Source of the DNA: a virus
IMG/VR virus record: IMGVR_UViG_3300046002_000666
Coordinates: 1-36,627 of that record
Reading direction: 5' to 3' (one strand)
Length of the DNA: 36,627 nucleotides
Part shown: in pieces, positions 1 through 8,348 of the stretch
How positions within the stretch are numbered: position 1 is the first letter of the stretch
How the letters are laid out: every line of letters begins with the position of its first letter
Notes under the pieces: model-generated
The model's database searches: none
Told to the model about the DNA's origin: nothing
The model's input: the letters and a program-made list of their open reading frames with translations, nothing else
Translations under genes and position numbers: made by a program

Positions 1-522
1 ACCATAGACAATACCAGTATCACCAGTTAGCGTTAGTGTGCTGGGTATAGAATAGACAGGAAAATAATTAAAATCAAGAGTAGGATCTGCAATCTCAACA
101 CCAGGCTCCCAATTCTGAATGAATCCTATTTGCTGTGCGTATGTGGTGGTTCCATCAAACCATTGTAAGTGAACTACTGTTAGAGGAACATGATAATCAC
201 CACCTGGTAGAATAGGTCCAGCATACATATTGGCGGGCAAACTGATAACACCAGTGCTATATTGTGTGCTGGTGCTTCCTTCATAATAACCTATAACTTG
301 ACTGCTGTCAACGTTGGGAATATATCCAGTTGCTTGACTTGAATAACTTACAGTATCTAATATCAATGTTTCCCAACTGATGGTGCAAGTCCAAGAGGCA
401 GTTGTGCCACCAGCTACACTAAAATTATAAGTCTGTTGGTTACTGGGAAAAGTCTGACCTAAATCATTCAGAGTTTGTAATGTGTTTAGGTATCGTTGGT
501 AATCTAATACGCCGTTTGCCAT
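1..522 (-). CDS. Giant tail fibre, N-terminal 174 codons (partial, runs off the window)
   Basis: The ATG is at 522 and the frame stays open to base 1, so only the N-terminal 174 residues are present. They match the start of the 1420-residue fibre at 24642-28904; I count seven substitutions in 522 bases. The first ~150 residues form an adaptor-like domain that also occurs as the separate protein at 24023-24538. The gene follows the J-like tip protein by nine bases, the usual place for a fibre. The truncation is an assembly end, not a biological one: the first 126 bases are identical to 28383-28508. Confidence 0.85.
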   Translation of the reverse strand, partial: MANGVLDYQRYLNTLQTLNDLGQTFPSNQQTYNFSVAGGTTASWTCTISWETLILDTVSYSSQATGYIPNVDSSQVIGYYEGSTSTQYSTGVISLPANMYAGPILPGGDYHVPLTVVHLQWFDGTTTYAQQIGFIQNWEPGVEIADPTLDFNYFPVYSIPSTLTLTGDTGIVYG

Positions 523-531
523 GTTTTTTCC

Positions 532-2430
532 TTAAATGCCACCGTAGTCATTAGGGTTCCAATAGAAGCCCACTGATGTTGAAGTTGATAGATTGCTGTA
601 TCTAGATCCCAATCCTGTTCTGGCCTGAAAGTAGAATGTTCCTTCTTGAGGCAAGCTGACAATGTCAGTGACAGTACTGCCCGGTGCATATGTTCCACCT
701 GCTGGATACTCATTGGCAAAATAACTAAATGCACCTGTGCTGGTTGTGTTATACCACCATTGCACTTCGTCCACTGCGGTTGATGCTGGATTAATGATTG
801 TTGACAGTCTAAAGCTAGGTGTAGTTGTAGAGATAGTGGCCACTATGGGCTGACTTGGTGCTGGCAGCGTTGCTGATCCACCAAATGTAGGAATACCTGA
901 ACCTGGAGTGTCTGCAGAATCAGTTAATGTTTCATCTGTGTAGATTGTTGAATTGTATTCTAGTGCTGTGATCTCAACTGTAAGGGTTCCTTCTTCACCT
1001 TCAACTTCACGAATCTTGGTAATGCGGAATAGTTTGTCTGTGAATCCATAAACGTCATTGTTAATCTTGACCACATCTCCTGCTTCACACTGTATTGCTG
1101 AATAGTCAGCATTGAAAGTAATAATTTTATCAACACGACTTTGTTTCAATTCAATTAGTCCCACACGGGCTGCGTGAAGTGCATTGTTGACCATTTCTAA
1201 TCGCAGGTTCAGTGTGTTGGGTGGCTCAAGATCATTAAGTTCACTTTCATCAATAGCACCTTTGAAGTAGTCATTCTGATCTCGAATCTTGCGACTTGCA
1301 TATTCAACTTCTAGATAATTGTATAGGTCTTCCAAATTAGTAGCAGTGATGCCAACTTCACCTAGAATATTGTCATCATTGAATACAAATGCTGTGGCAA
1401 GTTCACCTTCGCTGGCTGCACGATTGTTCAACAATTTCCACTGACCCTGACTGTAGTCAAAGGTAGTCCATGCACTTGCACTCTGTGTAATCTTTTCCAT
1501 ACTGCTTTTTACAGTGTCACCTGTTGAGATAACACCATTCATCTGGTAGCGAACCTGTGTTGAAGTTGTGACACCATTTGATAAGAATTGGTTAGCAGGT
1601 ATTTGATTGCTGTAATTGAAAACACTCAATACATTACTGGTGCTGATACTGGTAGTGGTATTGATCTGTGCAGTGGGAATGGCAGCACCATACCGCTCAC
1701 TGGTCAAGTAATCATTCCATACCAATGCAGGATTGTTCAGTGTGTTTGACACTTGGAACGTCACCTGACCTAGACCAGTAATGCCTTTTTCACCATTGTA
1801 GTCAATTTGAATAACTGCAAACACTAGACCATTCAATAGATAGTTGGTATCTGATTCGTCCAGTGTAGTGCGGGCATTCACAGTGTTGCCGGTGGCCTGT
1901 GGAGGAAATATTTGACTGCCGCTGTTAGTGTCGCCTGAGTAGACACGCACTCGGATCAGTCCATCATAGTTGGTATTGCTGTCGCCTTGTCCGTTTTGGT
2001 CAATACTGCTGCGAACAATGTGACTTTCACCAGCGTCTGCGTCAAACACCAACAGTTGGTCGTTCCAATAAATTTCACCAATGCTAAAAGTTCCTGTCTG
2101 TGTTTTCTCACTTAGAGCCAACACATAAGTCATTGTTTTGTTTTCATTACTGATACGAGCATCTGTCACAGTGCCTTTGGTATTGACTGTGCCGTAGACA
2201 ATTGGTATCTTGTTTTGTGTTGCTGGGGGGAACTGAATACGCACACCTGGATCTTGTTGTGTGCCACCAGCACCACCAGTTAATCCCAATAGTCTTGAAG
2301 TGGCCAATGCCAAGCCCACTGCAACTACTGAAGTAATGAATGCTAATCCTGCTGATCCAACTGCCGCTGCTAGACCAATACCGCCAATGCTGGCAACAAT
2401 ATAACTGGCTGCTATGGTAAATGCTGGCAT
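532..2430 (-). CDS. Tail tip attachment / host-specificity protein, J-like (version A)
   Basis: 632 residues. An Ala/Gly/Val-rich hydrophobic N-terminus (about residues 5-50) precedes a region like the start of lambda J-family proteins, with IPIVYGTVNTKG near residue 75 and ITGLGQVTFQVSN near 220. The middle resembles tail-hub domains and the C-terminus is Thr/Ser-rich with fibronectin-like character, ending FYWNPNDYGGI. By family, such proteins close the tail tip and contact the host receptor. The gene follows the GNAT gene by one base and precedes the fibre. A 630-residue homologue lies at 28914-30806. It is much shorter than lambda J (over 1100 residues), which fits receptor binding being moved to the large separate fibre. 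Confidence 0.8.
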   Translation of the reverse strand: MPAFTIAASYIVASIGGIGLAAAVGSAGLAFITSVVAVGLALATSRLLGLTGGAGGTQQDPGVRIQFPPATQNKIPIVYGTVNTKGTVTDARISNENKTMTYVLALSEKTQTGTFSIGEIYWNDQLLVFDADAGESHIVRSSIDQNGQGDSNTNYDGLIRVRVYSGDTNSGSQIFPPQATGNTVNARTTLDESDTNYLLNGLVFAVIQIDYNGEKGITGLGQVTFQVSNTLNNPALVWNDYLTSERYGAAIPTAQINTTTSISTSNVLSVFNYSNQIPANQFLSNGVTTSTQVRYQMNGVISTGDTVKSSMEKITQSASAWTTFDYSQGQWKLLNNRAASEGELATAFVFNDDNILGEVGITATNLEDLYNYLEVEYASRKIRDQNDYFKGAIDESELNDLEPPNTLNLRLEMVNNALHAARVGLIELKQSRVDKIITFNADYSAIQCEAGDVVKINNDVYGFTDKLFRITKIREVEGEEGTLTVEITALEYNSTIYTDETLTDSADTPGSGIPTFGGSATLPAPSQPIVATISTTTPSFRLSTIINPASTAVDEVQWWYNTTSTGAFSYFANEYPAGGTYAPGSTVTDIVSLPQEGTFYFQARTGLGSRYSNLSTSTSVGFYWNPNDYGGI

Positions 2431-2431
2431 T

Positions 2432-2887
2432 TTATTTTTCCTTTAAATATGTAGATTCTTTTAATTTGAATCCTCGACGCTCTAAACCCACTGGATCAGT
2501 AGTAGACATTCTAGTAGTAAAATAACCGTCAATCTCTTCTTTTTCAATTAAAAGTTCTGCTGTTTCGCAGTATTTTGCGAACAATCTGCCTCCTAATGAG
2601 GTCTTTCTATGTAGGGGCCCCACATACCACACTAATTCTCTAAGTTGAATGTTTTTAGGTGCCCAAAGATTTGGTTCCTTGATTGCAATCAAAATGCCCA
2701 CAGGTTCTTCTTCATGAAATGCCAACCAAACATAACCATTTTGAATAAAAGTAAAAGCCAACTTGCCCAAATGCTCAATGTCTTTGCTAGCCTCTGCTGC
2801 TTTGTCATAGCTGGTCTCATTGAGGAACTGACCCATCAAAGTTATGATGTGTCGTGCATCCATCAATGTGTGTGCCTGTTTGATCAT
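2432..2887 (-). CDS. GNAT-family N-acetyltransferase inside the tail operon (version A)
   Basis: 151 residues with a GNAT layout: a beta-strand with WLAFHEEEPVGILIAIKEP (about residues 53-71), then WYVGPLHRKTSLGGRLF (about 87-103), which fits motif A (R-x4-G-G) for acetyl-CoA pyrophosphate binding, then a C-terminal GFKLKESTYLKEK strand typical of the fold. The substrate is unknown. It overlaps the previous gene by four bases and is followed after one base by the J-like gene, so it is translated with tail genes. In lambda this slot holds the NlpC/P60-type gene K; here no peptidase is seen. The homologue at 30811-31260 keeps position and motif. Confidence 0.75.
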   Translation of the reverse strand: MIKQAHTLMDARHIITLMGQFLNETSYDKAAEASKDIEHLGKLAFTFIQNGYVWLAFHEEEPVGILIAIKEPNLWAPKNIQLRELVWYVGPLHRKTSLGGRLFAKYCETAELLIEKEEIDGYFTTRMSTTDPVGLERRGFKLKESTYLKEK

Positions 2888-3534
2888 GCTCCGCCGCCAT
2901 CAAAGACTGTAGAGTTGTCAGTTGAACTCGGTGCGCTAGGAGCACTGTATGGCTTGCCAAAGTCGAACTGACTGTCCGCTAATATTTTTACACGATACAT
3001 GCCAGTGTCTCCTGCAAACCATCGTTGTTGATCTGCATCATTAGTTCTGCGACCAGTGTACTTCTTCTCCATGATAGCATGAATACTTGAACACTGAATG
3101 CCCACAGTGTTGCTGACCAATTTGTTATCTTGATCCCAGTTTTCACTTAGACTGTAGTTGCTGATATAACCACTGAATCTCAAGTAGACCTGTGTGGCCA
3201 CATAGTTGCCTGTGCTGACATCAAAGAATGCACGATATACCTGCACTCTACTGCCTTTGATATTTGAATTCAATACCACTGACATGTAGTTGGGACTACC
3301 GTCGTCTGGCGGTATGCCACTTAGTTGTATGCCAAGTTGATTGTTGGTAATACGCAGGTCATCTTGTATTTCACTTATGCCCATAAAGTGTCCTAACTGT
3401 GTGTAGGTGTTGCCATTAAACACAATAGGAGCATAGGCATTGCTGATATAATAGGTGGTAGTGTTGACTTGAATATCAACCAACAGACAGTGTTTTATAT
3501 TTGTTGCGGTTAACGCTGCTATTACGGTTGTCAT
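2884..3534 (-). CDS. Minor tail protein, probable tail-tip/hub component (version A)
   Basis: 216 residues, beta-rich. It begins with a short hydrophobic helix and HCLLVDIQVNTTTYYISNA, then NTYTQLGHFMGISEIQDDLR and a central GIPPDDGSPNYMSVVLNS segment. I believe it belongs with the DUF2163/DUF1833-like phage tail proteins found between the tape measure and the tip protein, but this is from memory of family style. A Gly-rich tail ends DGGGA. The start overlaps the upstream stop at 3534 by one base. The copy at 31263-31907 is close through the core and diverges in the last ~20 residues. Confidence 0.65.
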   Translation of the reverse strand: MTTVIAALTATNIKHCLLVDIQVNTTTYYISNAYAPIVFNGNTYTQLGHFMGISEIQDDLRITNNQLGIQLSGIPPDDGSPNYMSVVLNSNIKGSRVQVYRAFFDVSTGNYVATQVYLRFSGYISNYSLSENWDQDNKLVSNTVGIQCSSIHAIMEKKYTGRRTNDADQQRWFAGDTGMYRVKILADSQFDFGKPYSAPSAPSSTDNSTVFDGGGA

Positions 3535-4181
3535 TAAATTACCTTTTCAATCAGTTCAAAGTCACCTGTGTATTGAACTTGACGCATAGGAATCAATTGA
3601 TAAGTTGGCAATCCTGCCACTACCACTCTCCATGTGCAACTATTTCCCACTGCTAGTCCTTGACCAACTAGACTGATCCCTTCGCTAGTAATTATAGGTC
3701 TATGTAAAGTCACTGAAGTAGTTGTGGTTAGTCCTCTTGTCACAGTATTAGCCACTGTGTAGGGATAACGACTATTTGCTGGTTGAATAATATCACCTTG
3801 TGCAAATATCACAGTGCTGGAACTAACGCTGGGCATATCTGTAATTGTTATAGTGCTGGTGCCCACTGCTTGAATAGTTAAACTGTTCAACTGGCCTTGA
3901 GTGATAGCACCCATGTAGGCTGTGATGTAATTCATACCTGAATTATTGTTTAGACTAATCTCATATTCACCAACACGGTCATTGAAGTCAATTACCTGTA
4001 TGAATGCACGACTGGCAGTCCAAGGCAAGCTACCTGGTGGGGTAATCTTGAAGCGCCAAGGTTGCGCTGTGCTGCGTTCTGCTGTTTTGATACGCTGGCT
4101 ACGGCTGATGGTCTGACCAACTATCCTACGTTTGTCGATCTCAATCTGCTGTGCCTTATCTATAATATTTTGTATTGACAT
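3534..4181 (-). CDS. Minor tail protein, distal-tail position (version A)
   Basis: 215 residues. The N-terminal ~35 residues are charged and helical (MSIQNIIDKAQQIEIDKRR), followed by an all-beta body with KITPPGSLPWTASR near 45, a Thr/Ser-rich middle and QVQYTGDFELIEKVI at the end. Directly downstream of the tape measure, with a one-base overlap at 4181, it occupies the place of distal tail proteins (lambda M/L region). I do not recognise a named family. The homologue at 31907-32554 has the same length and is very similar, most strongly in the first 60 and last 40 residues. Confidence 0.6.
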   Translation of the reverse strand: MSIQNIIDKAQQIEIDKRRIVGQTISRSQRIKTAERSTAQPWRFKITPPGSLPWTASRAFIQVIDFNDRVGEYEISLNNNSGMNYITAYMGAITQGQLNSLTIQAVGTSTITITDMPSVSSSTVIFAQGDIIQPANSRYPYTVANTVTRGLTTTTSVTLHRPIITSEGISLVGQGLAVGNSCTWRVVVAGLPTYQLIPMRQVQYTGDFELIEKVI

Positions 4182-6415
4182 TATCTAGTCCTTGTTGGCT
4201 GACTGCGTCTGCCCTGTTCTGTCACAGCGTAGATGAAGCTTGGATCTTTGGCCACTAGGCTGCGGAAACTGCTGGCATCAACTGCCTGTATGTTATAGTT
4301 GACTACAGTTTGGCCGCCACCTTGAGATGATCCGCCAGCACTGCCATTTAAAACATTATTGGCAACAATTTTACCTGCACTCTGCGGAATGAATAATTCG
4401 GGGCCACGTTCACCAACAACAATTGGTGTTTTGCCCATAACATCACCACCGTTGGCAAATCCAAACAAACTGGTTCCAATGGCAACAATGGCACGCTTGG
4501 CAGCAATACGAGCCAAGTCAGCGATGATACTTTGTGCTAGGTCTTTAAAACTTAGCTTACCAGTCATAACAAATTTAACCAAAGCATCTTCCATTCCATT
4601 GGTAAAGTTTTCAAAACTGTTCTTGATCTGTTCTGAACTGTCCAATGCTTTGTTCTTGTATTCTTCCCAAGAATCCATTAATGGATTAAGATTATTAATT
4701 GCTTCAATTTGTGCATTGGCAATATCTTTATATCCTTGTGCAATTTGTCCTAATCCATCAGCAAGTTCTTGAGCACGTTCTGGAGTCAGTCCATCTTCAC
4801 TGTCGAATGATGCTGAAAAACTGCGACCTGCTTCGAGTGCTGCCTTGCGAGCTGTTTCTTGAATCTTAGCAATTTCTTGTTGCAGTGGTGCTAGGCCTTT
4901 TAGGCTAGCTTCAAAGTTTAAATCAATTCTCTGATCGTTAATACCACGCAGAATATCGCCTAACTGTGATTGTCGATCAATTTGCTTTTCAATCTCATCT
5001 GTAATACGTTTAACAGCCTCTTGCTGTTGTTGATATTCGAAAGTTTGTCGTCTAGTGATTTCAAAGATATCTTGTTCGCTGGTTTTTAATCCTTCGAGTT
5101 CATCAATAGATTCTTGAATTAATTTTAGTGTTTGCCCTTTGGCTGTGGCTTTCTTAGCTTCTAGAGCAGCAATCTGATCACCATATTTCTTTTCAATTTC
5201 TGCTGTGCCTTTGATCAATTCTTGTTCGTATTCAGTCTTGCCCAACAGTTCAACCTGTGTGGTATAACGATCCATGTTGGCTTGAGTTGCACGGCGATAT
5301 CCACCAGTCATATCTTTAATAGTCTGCATCTCACGTTCTAACTGTTCAGCTAGACGTTCTTGTTCTTTGCGGCGTTGTTCTGCTTCACGCTTTAGTCTTT
5401 CTGGATCTGCCTTGCCAAAGCCACCTGGTGCGGCTTGTTCTGTTCTTCCTCTTGGAGCACCAGCAGCCGGAGCCATTAACCGTGCCATTTGTTCTTCAAA
5501 TTGTCGTCGTTGTAAGGCGGCCTGTTCTTCGGCAGTTAATGCTCTACTGCCACCTCCCATGCTGCCTGGAGCATTATTCAATGTAACACTAGGTCCGCCC
5601 GCAGCAAATGCTCTAGTAGTTCTACCTTGTTGATTTAATTCTTTTTCTTTTTGTTCTAATTTATTATAATAGGCATCAATTTTCCCCATTGCTGCTTCTG
5701 CTTGTTGAGCAACACCGCCAAAGAAACTTAATAAACTTCTTTCTAACTTATCACGCACACGATCAATAGCTTCTGAATATTCATCTAACTTTTTAATCTC
5801 AGCATCTTTAACTGGATCAGCAATGGCCTGCAATTTACCTAGGTCAAGTTTGGTAATGTTCTTGCCTAGAATATCCACTGCGGCAGCATATCTCTCACCA
5901 CTTAGATTACCTTCTTGAAATCGTTGAGTAATGTCTCGAAGTATTGCTTCAGTGCTGCGAATATTTCCGCCAGCATCAGTGACAAATACTCCCAGTGCTC
6001 TAAAACTCTGTTGCAGTTTTTCATTACCACCAGCAGCATCTTGAACGTTTTGATTTAGCTTGGCAGCAATCTGACCAAAGTCTTCAGCTTTGCCACCGGC
6101 TTCAATTACGCTGGTTCTAAAGTTTAACAGTGTGCCTTCAGCAATGCCAGTTGCACCTGCAATGTCACTAATGCCAGCAGCAAGATTAACTGCCTGCAGG
6201 CCCAAGGCAGCAAACGCTCCACCCACTGCTCCAGCAGCCAAGCCAATAGGACCAAGACGTCCTAGTATGCCACTCAGTGCGTTGTTTAAAGGACCAGTGT
6301 TGGCACCAAATTGACTGACTTCGTTGCTTAAATTTTTAATGCCTGAACTGGCTTTATCAACAGCACCTTGCCCTTCTACCTTAAATCTTAATAAGAAATT
6401 CTCTATGGTTGCCAT
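4181..6415 (-). CDS. Tail tape measure protein (version A, 744 residues)
   Basis: The longest gene of the tail module. The N-terminus (residues 1-120) is Gly/Ala-rich and hydrophobic around 45-85. Residues ~205-480 are highly charged with long coiled-coil segments rich in Lys, Glu and Gln. The C-terminal ~230 residues carry the lambda H-like ending: FENFTNGMEDALVKFV, FGFANGGDVMGKTP and GERGPELFIPQSAGKI. By family it sets tail length; at roughly 0.15 nm per residue the tail would be near 110 nm (inference). The C-terminus is nearly identical to the second copy (32554-35016), whereas the N-terminal two thirds is largely unrelated. Confidence 0.9.
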   Translation of the reverse strand: MATIENFLLRFKVEGQGAVDKASSGIKNLSNEVSQFGANTGPLNNALSGILGRLGPIGLAAGAVGGAFAALGLQAVNLAAGISDIAGATGIAEGTLLNFRTSVIEAGGKAEDFGQIAAKLNQNVQDAAGGNEKLQQSFRALGVFVTDAGGNIRSTEAILRDITQRFQEGNLSGERYAAAVDILGKNITKLDLGKLQAIADPVKDAEIKKLDEYSEAIDRVRDKLERSLLSFFGGVAQQAEAAMGKIDAYYNKLEQKEKELNQQGRTTRAFAAGGPSVTLNNAPGSMGGGSRALTAEEQAALQRRQFEEQMARLMAPAAGAPRGRTEQAAPGGFGKADPERLKREAEQRRKEQERLAEQLEREMQTIKDMTGGYRRATQANMDRYTTQVELLGKTEYEQELIKGTAEIEKKYGDQIAALEAKKATAKGQTLKLIQESIDELEGLKTSEQDIFEITRRQTFEYQQQQEAVKRITDEIEKQIDRQSQLGDILRGINDQRIDLNFEASLKGLAPLQQEIAKIQETARKAALEAGRSFSASFDSEDGLTPERAQELADGLGQIAQGYKDIANAQIEAINNLNPLMDSWEEYKNKALDSSEQIKNSFENFTNGMEDALVKFVMTGKLSFKDLAQSIIADLARIAAKRAIVAIGTSLFGFANGGDVMGKTPIVVGERGPELFIPQSAGKIVANNVLNGSAGGSSQGGGQTVVNYNIQAVDASSFRSLVAKDPSFIYAVTEQGRRSQPTRTR

Positions 6416-6420
6416 AACCG

Positions 6421-6690
6421 TTATCCTTTACTTTGTTTCTTAACCCATTCCTGAACATATGCTTCAGTGGGCTTTGTCATACCGTCTCGAGCCTGGGGGC
6501 TATAACCTTCATCTAGTCTGCGGGCATAAGGATAAGTGGCTTCGATAGTATCCTTGTTAAGAAAGGTATTGCGTTTAGCGTTGCCTGACTTAAAAGGAGT
6601 AATCTTTCGAAAGTGATTAAACCCTTCCTTAGCCATGGCTTCAGCTGTGATCTCTTTTTTGATCTGCTGCAACCTTTGAAATATACTCAT
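6421..6690 (-). CDS. HK97 gp10-like small structural protein (version A)
   Basis: 89 residues. The ATG at 6690 overlaps the stop of the frameshifted chaperone (ATGA), so translation is probably coupled. ITPFKSGNAKRNTF followed by TYPYARRLDEGYSPQARDGM resembles the HK97 gp10 / minor capsid family, whose members keep a basic SGNAR-type turn and a YA-x-LD-x-GYS-x-QA motif; these act at the tail completion point or neck. The position between chaperone and tape measure is unusual for that family. The copy at 35018-35314 (98 residues) shares the C-terminal motif and differs before it. Confidence 0.6.
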   Translation of the reverse strand: MSIFQRLQQIKKEITAEAMAKEGFNHFRKITPFKSGNAKRNTFLNKDTIEATYPYARRLDEGYSPQARDGMTKPTEAYVQEWVKKQSKG

Positions 6691-7219
6691 CCTTTTGTCC
6701 TTTTTACCAGTTCTTCAAGATCTTCAGTTTTGTAATTGTTTTCACTCTGAGGATCTCTTTTATAATTTTCCCAAGTAGTCATCACATCCATAACCATGAC
6801 ATCGAATGTTGTGGCATGTTCTACTATCTCACTAGGTAATTTGCGATAGTGTCTTGCCAACGTTCCAATTGTGATTAGTCTTGATGTGTCCCAGTCTCCT
6901 TGTTTGACTTCTTGGTCCCGGACTTTCCCAGGTTGTCATTGATCCTCACTAAAACTGCCAGTGTAAGATCTAGCGGCAACACTTCATCATCGGCAATGGC
7001 TTTAGCGCCATCTTCTTTGAGAATAATTTTACGAATTGTTGCCATTAATTGGTCGCTGCTGGATTCCTTTTGATATCTATAGAAATCAAAGTAAGTGTCA
7101 AGATCAATATGATCCTTCATCCAGAATTTAACAGCCTCTCCATAGTTTTCAACGATGTCAGCATCGTCAATGGCTATTTCAAGTAGTTGGGGTTTCTTTA
7201 CGAAATTTGTGATGTTCAT
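6687..7219 (-). CDS. Tail assembly chaperone, long form made by -1 frameshift (G-T type, version A)
   Basis: The zero-frame product (7219 to the stop at 6875) is 114 residues. At codon 98-99 the gene carries GGGAAAG in the frame G-GGA-AAG. A -1 slip there enters an open frame of 78 more codons ending at 6687, giving a 177-residue fusion. The extension contains LPSEIVEHATTFDVMVMD, matched in the second copy by LPSEIITRATTFDLVIMD. GGGAAAG is the same heptamer used by lambda G/GT. By family, the short and long forms coat and recruit the tape measure and tube during assembly. The second copy also yields 177 residues in total. AAAGG precedes the start. Confidence 0.85.
6875..7219 (-). CDS. Tail assembly chaperone, short form (gpG-like, version A)
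   Basis: 114 residues read without the frameshift. The first ~99 residues are shared with the long form; the last 15 are Lys/Ser/Thr-rich and occur only in this form. It starts two codons after a VLHIIKER gene end at 7232, with AAAGG eight bases upstream. Together with the long form it would work as the tape-measure chaperone. The equivalent in the second copy (35547-35843) ends immediately after the slip site. Confidence 0.8.
   Translation of the reverse strand: MNITNFVKKPQLLEIAIDDADIVENYGEAVKFWMKDHIDLDTYFDFYRYQKESSSDQLMATIRKIILKEDGAKAIADDEVLPLDLTLAVLVRINDNLGKSGTKKSNKETGTHQD
6923..6929 (-). promoter_or_regulatory. -1 programmed ribosomal frameshift slippery site GGGAAAG
   Basis: On the minus strand the heptamer reads G-GGA-AAG in the chaperone frame and fits the X-XXY-YYZ rule. 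The same heptamer stands at the equivalent codon in the second copy (35550-35556) although the sequence around it has diverged. Both -1 frames are open up to an ATGA overlap with the next gene. I did not identify a definite downstream pseudoknot. Confidence 0.85.
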
Positions 7220-7231
7220 CTTTATACCTTT

Positions 7232-7393
7232 TTATCTTTCTTTAATAATGTGTAGTACTGCAAGTGCAAACCTGAGTCTACTGTTAATCTTATCAAGGTC
7301 GCCTTGTGCGTTCTTGATCTCGGCTAGAGATTTTGCTATCTCTGCCTCTAAACTTTTAATCAGATCCTCATCGGAAAAATTCCTTAGGTCCAT
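7232..7393 (-). CDS. Small conserved coiled-coil protein (version A)
   Basis: 53 residues, beginning MDLRNFSDEDLIKSLEAEIA and ending ALAVLHIIKER. GGAG stands five bases before ATG. Heptad-like Leu/Ile spacing predicts one long helix. The version at 35846-36013 (55 residues) is almost identical in the middle 40 residues while third codon positions differ, so the protein is under selection. It sits between the tail tube terminator and the chaperone gene, with the chaperone ATG ten bases after its stop. Function unknown; a tail-assembly helper is a guess from position. Confidence 0.8.
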   Translation of the reverse strand: MDLRNFSDEDLIKSLEAEIAKSLAEIKNAQGDLDKINSRLRFALAVLHIIKER

Positions 7394-7420
7394 ATTAATC
7401 TCCTAACGATGTATTTAACG

Positions 7421-7451
7421 CAAAAGAAAAAAGGCACCCTAAGATGCCTTT
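7421..7451 (-). terminator. Rho-independent terminator after the tail tube gene (version A)
   Basis: Minus-strand stem AAAGGCA/TGCCTTT with an eight-base loop, followed by TTTTTTCTTTT. It lies 30 bases downstream of the tail tube stop codon. A hairpin of different sequence lies at the same place in the second copy (36041-36076), which supports function. It probably gives high tube expression relative to the chaperone and tape measure. Confidence 0.8.
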
Positions 7452-7479
7452 CTTTTACCACTGTTTGTCTAATTTAAAA

Positions 7480-7935
7480 TTAAACTGTGCCGGCAGTTAG
7501 GTCACCATTCACAGAGATTGTGATTGGGGAGACCCATACTGGAGCTGTTGGATTCACAGTAGGTGCTAGGTTAGTAACGAAGCCGGAGCCACTTACATAC
7601 TTGGCACCCGAGCCACGACCGTTAAAATACACACGGAAGTAAACTTCAGTTGCATCATTGCTCAAGTCAAACAATCCTGGCACGCCGTTTGTGGCTGCGA
7701 AGAATGTAGCTGAGTCTAACACTAGGTTAGCTGAGATGCTGTTGGTAGCTGGAGTGGATACCGCTAGTTGTGAGAACACATCCAACTGTGTCCAGTTGAA
7801 TACGCCTGCTGCGTTGTTGATAGTGACATCCTGTAGTGCTGGAATGATGTAACCAGAACTGGTAGTAGAGATACTAGCAGTAGATAGTTGAATCACAGCA
7901 TTTTGTGTAGGAGCACTGACGTTAATGTAAGCCAT
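7480..7935 (-). CDS. Major tail tube protein (version A)
   Basis: 151 residues, nearly all beta, Ser/Thr/Ala-rich, no cysteines. It begins MAYINVSAPTQNAVIQ and contains YFRVYFNGRGSGAKYVSGSGF near residues 98-118. Its place after the tail terminator gene and before the frameshifted chaperone is that of the tube protein in lambda-type cassettes. AAAGGAAAAA precedes ATG and a terminator follows the gene, consistent with high expression. The second copy (36097-36552) differs at only about seven of 151 residues, so the tube is the best conserved tail protein between the two versions. Confidence 0.8.
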   Translation of the reverse strand: MAYINVSAPTQNAVIQLSTASISTTSSGYIIPALQDVTINNAAGVFNWTQLDVFSQLAVSTPATNSISANLVLDSATFFAATNGVPGLFDLSNDATEVYFRVYFNGRGSGAKYVSGSGFVTNLAPTVNPTAPVWVSPITISVNGDLTAGTV

Positions 7936-7949
7936 CGCTTTTTCCTTTA

Positions 7950-8348
7950 TTATGTTGTTGCTTGATTTAGTCTAAACTCAAAGGTGTAGATCAATACATC
8001 TTCTTGCTTATCCAAGGTATAATCGCTTTCAAAACCGAAGTTAACTATACCAGTGCTATTTTTGGCACCTAAAATCTTAGTGATAAGACTGTCCAACTGA
8101 CTAGGTTGATTTTTTGCATCCACTGCTAGATAGACTTCACATATTGAATCATTCTGAAATACTTCTCCACCATTGAGTGTTGGGATTAATGTTGATTGCT
8201 CAACACGTTCCAAGTCAACGTAGACTTTCTTCATGTTCTTGATATAGAGGGCGGTCCCATTCTGTTCCCAGGGTAATTCACTGGCAACTGCAAACTGTGT
8301 AAGTGTGCTGATTGCTGTGGTTATCGCTGTCTTCAGTTCTGTTCTCAT
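7950..8348 (-). CDS. Probable tail terminator / tail completion protein
   Basis: 132 residues of alpha/beta character: an N-terminal helix (MRTELKTAITTAISTLTQF), then strands such as KKVYVDLERVEQ and DVLIYTFEFRLNQATT at the end. Size, fold pattern and position between adaptor and tube fit a tail terminator (lambda U / DUF3168-like role), which caps the tube and joins it to the head; this is mostly context. It overlaps the adaptor stop by four bases. Its last 20 codons recur identically at the right end of the window (36567-36627). Confidence 0.55.
   Translation of the reverse strand: MRTELKTAITTAISTLTQFAVASELPWEQNGTALYIKNMKKVYVDLERVEQSTLIPTLNGGEVFQNDSICEVYLAVDAKNQPSQLDSLITKILGAKNSTGIVNFGFESDYTLDKQEDVLIYTFEFRLNQATT

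Noticed and set aside
1-8010. True tandem or dispersed duplication of the tail module in one genome
   Set aside because: Possible, but the exact repeats at both window ends and circular closure of either copy are better explained by co-assembly of two strains.
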